A DNA stretch of 11,521 nucleotides, from NCBI GenBank assembly GCA_034696485.1, contig JAQIWT010001282.1, positions 1 through 11,521 of the forward strand, read 5' to 3'. The position numbers were made by a program, and so were the translations under genes. Below are positions 7,723 through 11,521 of the stretch, piece after piece. Below the pieces are notes generated by a model that was given only the letters and a program-made list of their open reading frames with translations, was not told where the DNA came from and searched no databases. Position 1 is the stretch's first letter. The number at the start of each line of letters is the position of its first letter. This stretch comes from Isohypsibius dastychi. Lineage: Eukaryota > Tardigrada > Eutardigrada > Parachela > Isohypsibiidae.

Positions 7723-10186
7723 TTAACGTGATCCAGGGTTTACCAACGCTAGGAGAATCTTTTTGAAATCTCCGGAGCAGTCATCCTGTTATAATCAGAA
7801 CATCTGATGAAATTTTCAGGACCAACACTCGTTCGTACAAACTTACCGCAATAAAAGACTCGACCGTTTTTCCATACATTCTGACAAATTCCTTCCTGAT
7901 ATTATTCATGTCTTTTTCCGCCCGTGTAATGACGACTCGGATCAATCGTTTGTCATGAGTACCAGCGCCTTTCATCGACGTGTACAAACGCTCGGCAAAA
8001 TAAGCATGTTTGTTGCGAGCCATTTTTGCTGTTAAAAACGAAACAATCAATGAACCATAAAAAAGCGGGAAAACATCGTCCGTACCAAGAGCCAGGAACG
8101 AGTCTTCGAGATTGCCACTCATCTCGCCTTTGAGAACTTTCTCGATATCTGTCTTGGCAAGCACTTTGAATTCCTCGAAAACCGCACGAAGATGAGCGAA
8201 ACTTCTCAGGGCGAAGATCCCGATGAAGGCCGCTTCGTCAGTTCCCCACTTCTTTGGTCCGGCATCATATAGCGCCTTGGCATCCGCCTTCGCTTGAGTT
8301 GGGTCTACACCCAAACCTTCCTGACGATTACACTGAAACGAAATAATATCCTGTTAATTTGGGTCGTCGGGGAAATACCTGAACATCAATAAGTTCTTCA
8401 TGATGACCAACATATTTTAATTCACCTGCAGGCATGCAACCAAAATTCGCTTGAAATATCCTGAAGTATCATCCATGACATCTTTTTCGAGATCTCGTTT
8501 GAATACTAAAACCAGAAGACCATTAGTATGCTGATTACTCCGCCCTGCCGATCAAGTGGTACACTCTTTTGCCGTCTCGATCGGCTCAACACACATTTTA
8601 TGCGTAAGCCCCGGGTGCACCCTCCGCTTCGCACTTGGTGAGCCAATTGGCCCAGGAAAAAACTGTCCACTTGATCGGCAGAACGGAGTATCGAAAAATA
8701 TGAAAGCAGAATCTTATGGGAATTTTGTTAGATTCGGGTTACTCACTGATCTTGTAAGCATTCTTGACCGCGGCGAGTTCGGCGTTTGTCCGAGAAAGAA
8801 TGATTTCAATAAGGGTGTCTTCCTTCGTCCCGATTCCTGAAAGAGCATCACGCAGCGAATATGCGTCATAAACCTAACAAATCAATCGTGGTTAAAGCGA
8901 TTGACCTTTAATATGAATTTATGACTTACATCTGGAGTCTGGAGCAATGCGATCACTGCGTCTTCTAGTTTGCCGCTAAGTTCCGATTTGAGATGTTGAA
9001 TCAAATCCTAGACAGCGAAATGCATGAGTCAGATGACGGATTTACATTTCTGACTCATTCCATGATCACCTTTCCAAACAATGTTTTATACATCCGGACA
9101 AGTTCAAGGCGTTGGCCATTGGAGCGGTTACCGAGCACTGCGATAATCGCTTTCTCATCGGTTCCTAAAATAGATCCAGAATCAAAAACACGCAACTCAG
9201 ATAGAGAAGCTATGACCGGCATCTCACCCAATCCCTTCATCGCCTTATTCAAAACTTTACAGTCTGCTTCCGCATTGAAGGCCGGAAACGGGCGCAAGCT
9301 GGGTTCGTCCGCCGGAAGGTTCGACGCTGACTGGACCGGTTGAGCCATGTGTTGGCCGGATGGAGGATATCCTTGATGGCCTTGGGCTGGTGGATAGCCA
9401 GGGGGTTGATGTTGACCTTGTGGTGGCAAGTTAGGGTACGCTCCTTGTTGCGGCGGATATGCAGGGTATCCCTGTTGTTGGTGTTGTTGTGGAGGGTAAC
9501 CTGGTTGTGGAGGATAGCCTGGCTGATTCTGTCCTGGATAACCTGCTGCTGGGGGATAACCGGGCTGCTGGGGTGGATATCCTCCTTCCTGTGGTGGGTA
9601 GCCCCCTTGTTGAGGGGGATAACTGGGAGGATAGCCTGGCTGTTGATATGGCGCTCCGGGGAAACCTTGACCTGGCTGGAAAAGCAGAACCAAGTTTGAA
9701 ATAAACTGGTTCGAAATGAGAAAGTGCGACTGATATCTCTGAGGTTCAGCGACTTGGTGAAAGTAAACGTTTACAGTCCAGGCAGTTACGCATTAAGTAA
9801 ACCATAAAACTGCGCTTATCAAACGTGATATGTGTTTCAATTGTAGCTGAGCGCAAACGTAACCTGTCTCTGATAAGAAAACAATACGGTTCAGTCGGTT
9901 TATCCAAATGCGCGCGTCAGCAACGTCAAGAGTGAAAACCTGAAACCACGGATGAGCAGTACTCACTTGACCACTAGGGTACATTCCAGGCTGAGGAGGG
10001 TATCCTCCTTGACCATCAGGCATGGGCATCTGAAACGGAAACGTGGAACTCATAAAACCAGATCGTAATCTGACATAACGAATACAATGCAACGTTCTGC
10101 AGATCGAAACGAATATTTGAACAACTTCAACCAACCGAGGCTCCTCCAGTGGGATAAGGTGGATACTGCTGATTCCAGTTGCTCAT
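7723..10186 (-). CDS. Annexin A: ANXA7/ANXA11-type annexin with long YPP-rich tail
   Basis: Ten exons: 10136-10186, 9967-10029, 9228-9675, 9070-9164, 8930-9007, 8747-8873, 8426-8505, 8086-8332, 7847-8028, 7723-7785; 477 aa, all phases close. Residues 1 to about 165 are a Pro/Gly/Tyr/Gln-rich tail with about a dozen YPP motifs (QYPPYP at the start, then GGYPP and PGYPP repeats), as in vertebrate ANXA7 and ANXA11. There the tail binds ALG-2 or sorcin and drives phase separation. Four annexin repeats follow. Calcium loops are kept: GLGT (186-189), GIGT (258-261), KWGTDE (342-347) and GAGT (417-420); acidic partners are seen in SELSG, DDTSG, GEMSG and DDCSG. Expected action is calcium-dependent docking on membranes. 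The start ATG at 10184-10186 is chosen because exon 1 has the same YPP character and joins in phase 0, although its donor GTTGGT is weak. An alternative start lies at 10053 (MSSTFPFQ, reading through the exon 2 acceptor). It is the upstream member of the annexin pair and divergent to the ALIX-like gene. Confidence 0.94.
8538..8688. mobile_element. 151-bp MITE, TA-flanked (Tc1/mariner-like), in annexin A intron 6
   Basis: Terminal inverted repeats of 22 bp (8538-8559 and 8667-8688) differ at two positions. They start CTCCG and share the core CTGCCGATCAAGTGG. Each end abuts a TA dinucleotide (8536-8537, 8689-8690), consistent with the TA target duplication of Tc1/mariner elements. The interior has no coding potential. 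Removing the element with one TA shrinks the 241-nt intron to 88 nt, normal for this gene, which supports an insertion. Confidence 0.82.
9024..9058. repeat. Perfect 10-bp hairpin inside annexin A intron 4
   Basis: ATGAGTCAGA (9024-9033) and TCTGACTCAT (9049-9058) are exact reverse complements with a 15-nt loop. They lie inside the 62-nt intron 9008-9069. On the transcribed strand the arm nearer the acceptor contains CTGAC, a branch-point-like word. Both arms carry the AP-1-type core TGAGTCA, so the DNA could also be a paired bZIP site. Confidence 0.55.
9763..9774. promoter_or_regulatory. 12-bp palindrome GTAAACGTTTAC in annexin A intron 2
   Basis: This is a perfect palindrome holding the forkhead (FOX) core GTAAAC on both strands. 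It lies in a 291-nt intron, the longest of the gene, between the tail-coding exons and close to the promoter. Binding by a FOX factor is inference from the motif. Confidence 0.3.
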
Positions 10187-10422
10187 GTTGGAGCTGGTGT
10201 ACGGAGGTGAGGGTGGGAATCAAGAAAACAAAAACAAGGGTAAAGTGAAAGTCAAGAAGAGTGAATTCCAAGTGCGAGATCCTCCAGGCACAACACCGAA
10301 ATGGACGCGACGACTGCTGTGTTGTCAAACTGGTGCCTTCGCTTTTATCGCAAATTGTATTGCCCGATTGCCGGCTACGTCACAGTTCAAACTCTACACT
10401 GGCCAGCTTGTACGTGAGTAGA

Positions 10423-10457
10423 TGACGTCGATTCTTCTGACATTTAATCGATGACGT
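10423..10457. promoter_or_regulatory. Two CRE/ATF-type TGACGT sites
   Basis: TGACGT occurs at 10423-10428 and 10452-10457, each within the direct repeat GATGACGT (10421-10428, 10450-10457). The 29-bp spacing and central position in the divergent promoter suggest a bZIP (CREB/ATF-like) input. Motif evidence only. Confidence 0.3.
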
Positions 10458-10663
10458 TGGAACATTAAGAGAAATTACAAAATCTAGAGTATTTGTAGGA
10501 TAAGTGAATCATGTTCATCATTATCTCACATACCTTGCTTTAAGCTCATAAATTTCAAGAACTGTGGCAAGGTGATGCTAACTTCTGACGCTGCAAGAAA
10601 TGACACTGAGAAATGAGATCAAAGACCAAGGTCAATAGTCAGCGCCATCTGCTGTCGTGGGCC

Positions 10664-10676
10664 GGGGGGGGGGGGT
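10664..10676 (+). repeat. Homopolymer run of 13 G
   Basis: Thirteen consecutive G follow GGGCC at 10659-10663. Such runs can form G-quadruplexes and are prone to length change and sequencing error. It lies about 190 bp upstream of the ALIX-like start codon, so its exact length should be treated with caution. Confidence 0.75.
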
Positions 10677-10697
10677 TGATCTCGGTTTTACCCAGAG

Positions 10698-10722
10698 TGA
10701 CTCATGCGCTGGATCTGACTCA
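10698..10722. promoter_or_regulatory. Two AP-1-type TGACTCA sites 18 bp apart
   Basis: Perfect TGACTCA words occur at 10698-10704 and 10716-10722, followed by a near match, TGATTCACTCA, at 10729-10739. They lie about 140-165 bp upstream of the ALIX-like start codon. Binding by a Fos/Jun-like factor is inferred from motif only. Confidence 0.3.
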
Positions 10723-10862
10723 CATGCATGATTCACTCACGGAAAAACGCCAACAAAGAGCAAAATCTGTTCTTTGGCATTTTTCTGGTTCGCTATTCTG
10801 TCATTTGAAAAAGAGATTCACTCGAATTTATTATACTTACGAGTTGTGATTTCAACGGAACC

Positions 10863-11521
10863 ATGGTTGACAAGTGCTTCCTCACTATCCCAACTAAAAG
10901 TACGGAAGAGTTGAGCTTTCTTCCCGCGGTGAAAGCCCATCTTGGAGCCCTGTTCCAAAAAGCTAGCGCGGATAACGCTTTGTTTGCTGCCAAAGAACTC
11001 GACGGCCTGAGAAGGAATGCTGTTGGGAGAATTCACGACAAAACTACAAACTCTTTGGAAATCCTTTACAGGTAAGTGGAATTTTCCGAGGTTTTCTATC
11101 CTTCTGGTTCTTAATATAAGTTTCACGTGAAACATGTGTAGTATGGATTTGGAATAACACGTTTTGTTTGTAGATATTTGGATCAGTTGGGATCACTTGA
11201 GTCCAAGATCCCAGGAGTCGCCCACAGAATTCCGTTCAAATGGGGAAGTGCGTTCGAGAAACAAGGCATCTTCTCTTCCGGAAAGACAATAAGTGAGTCA
11301 GAACTCAGAAAAAACAATCGGAGGAAGTGTTTCATGTTGAATCTGTTTGAGTTCTTTTAAAGCTTTATTCAAACGCTATCGAGAAAACGATCTAGAATTA
11401 ATTTCGGGTGTTTGTTTTTGTGATTTTTATTTTTGTGTTTTTTGCAGTGCAAAATTCTATCGCGTTTGAGAAGATGGCAGTGCTCTTCAACACAGCTGCG
11501 TTATCAAGTCAAATCGCTGCT
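10863..11521 (+). CDS. PDCD6IP: BRO1-domain protein, ALIX/PDCD6IP-like (5' part only)
   Basis: ALIX links ESCRT-I/ALG-2 to ESCRT-III at endosomes, cytokinesis bridges and membrane wounds; its N-terminal BRO1 domain binds CHMP4/Snf7. Exons: 10863-11071 (donor AG|GTAAGT), 11174-11292 (acceptor TTTGTAG, donor AA|GTGAGT), 11448 to the window end (acceptor TTTTTTGCAG). Phases close and give 134 residues of BRO1 domain, about a third of its usual length. Landmarks are ELDGLRRNAVGR (residues about 45-56, ALIX-like LRRAAVGR), YLDQLGSLESKIP (71-83), FKWGSAF (about 91-97) and FEKMAVLFNTAALSSQIAA (116-134), close to the ALIX segment YEKSCVLFNCAALASQIAA. The start context AACCATGG is good and the N-terminus aligns with that of ALIX, so no upstream coding exon is needed. 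The ALIX tail is outside the window; HD-PTP or BROX relatives fit less well. It is divergently oriented to annexin A. Confidence 0.9.

Larger units (their letters stand above)
10187..10862. promoter_or_regulatory. Divergent intergenic region between annexin A and the ALIX-like gene
   Basis: The 676 bp between the two start codons should hold promoters for both genes, unless unseen 5' exons lie elsewhere. Immediately upstream of annexin A the minus strand has a pyrimidine-rich run ending in CACCAG, 7 nt before the ATG, which looks like a 3' splice site (5' UTR intron or trans-splice). Other signals are paired TGACGT and TGACTCA sites, an AAGGTCA nuclear-receptor half-site near 10630 and a G13 run. 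Open frames here (for example plus 10179-10421 and 10613-10849) show no protein character. Confidence 0.55.

Noticed and set aside
9340-9704. Two overlapping plus-strand ORFs (119 and 81 aa) rich in Trp, Leu and Val
   Set aside because: They are the complement of the Tyr-Pro-Pro repeat exon of annexin A. Low-complexity CCN/TAY repeats leave the opposite strand free of stops.
4229-10186. One fused eight-repeat annexin (like ANXA6) rather than two genes
   Set aside because: Annexin A ends at a stop codon (7723-7725) after a complete fourth repeat with a poly(A) signal downstream. Annexin B has its own start and tail, and a transposon and upstream region lie between them.
10793-11135. Minus-strand ORFs of 66 and 105 aa
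   Set aside because: They are antisense shadows of the first BRO1 exon, whose frame, splice sites and homology are clear on the plus strand.
1-11521. CRISPR arrays, tRNA or rRNA genes, bacterial operons, integrated viral genes
   Set aside because: No regularly spaced repeats, no cloverleaf with a convincing TTCGANNC arm, and no viral or bacterial protein were found. Every supported gene is an interrupted animal gene.

Overview
The window is animal nuclear DNA. It holds interrupted genes with short introns (mostly 50-115 nt, GT/AG, acceptors such as TTTCAG or TTTTAG), AATAAA poly(A) signals and metazoan protein families. Introns this short suggest a compact invertebrate genome, possibly an ecdysozoan such as a nematode or tardigrade, but nothing here fixes the species. 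No tRNA, rRNA, CRISPR array, bacterial operon or viral gene was recognised.

Layout, left to right. (1) 1-2692, minus strand: the 5' end of a plastin/fimbrin gene, an EF-hand actin bundler. It has a 78-nt first coding exon, a 2.5-kb first intron, and a second exon cut by the window edge. (2) 2693-4228: the plastin 5' flank and an intergenic stretch, with a weak candidate two-exon small gene on the plus strand. (3) 4229-6149, minus: a complete ten-exon annexin (annexin B, 401 aa) with an Asn/Ser/Thr-rich tail and several degenerate calcium loops. (4) 6714-7504: a 791-bp hAT-like non-autonomous transposon with 18-bp terminal inverted repeats and a perfect 8-bp target duplication. (5) 7723-10186, minus: a second complete ten-exon annexin (annexin A, 477 aa). 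It has a long Tyr-Pro-Pro-rich tail like vertebrate ANXA7/ANXA11 and four well-kept calcium loops, and a 151-bp TA-flanked MITE sits in its sixth intron. (6) 10187-10862: a divergent intergenic promoter region with several bZIP-type sites and a G13 run. (7) 10863 to the end, plus: the first three coding exons of a BRO1-domain protein most like ALIX/PDCD6IP.

The two annexins lie head to tail and share six intron positions and phases, so they look like an old tandem duplication followed by functional divergence. Annexin A and the ALIX-like gene are divergently arranged with 676 bp between start codons. In vertebrates ANXA7, ANXA11 and ALIX all bind the calcium sensor ALG-2 (PDCD6) and act in membrane repair and ESCRT work. 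Plastin is a calcium-regulated actin bundler. The neighbourhood is thus a possible cluster of calcium-dependent membrane and cortex genes; that reading is inference and adjacency could be chance.

Exon boundaries were worked out by hand. In every multi-exon gene the reading phases close exactly and the joined proteins match their families.
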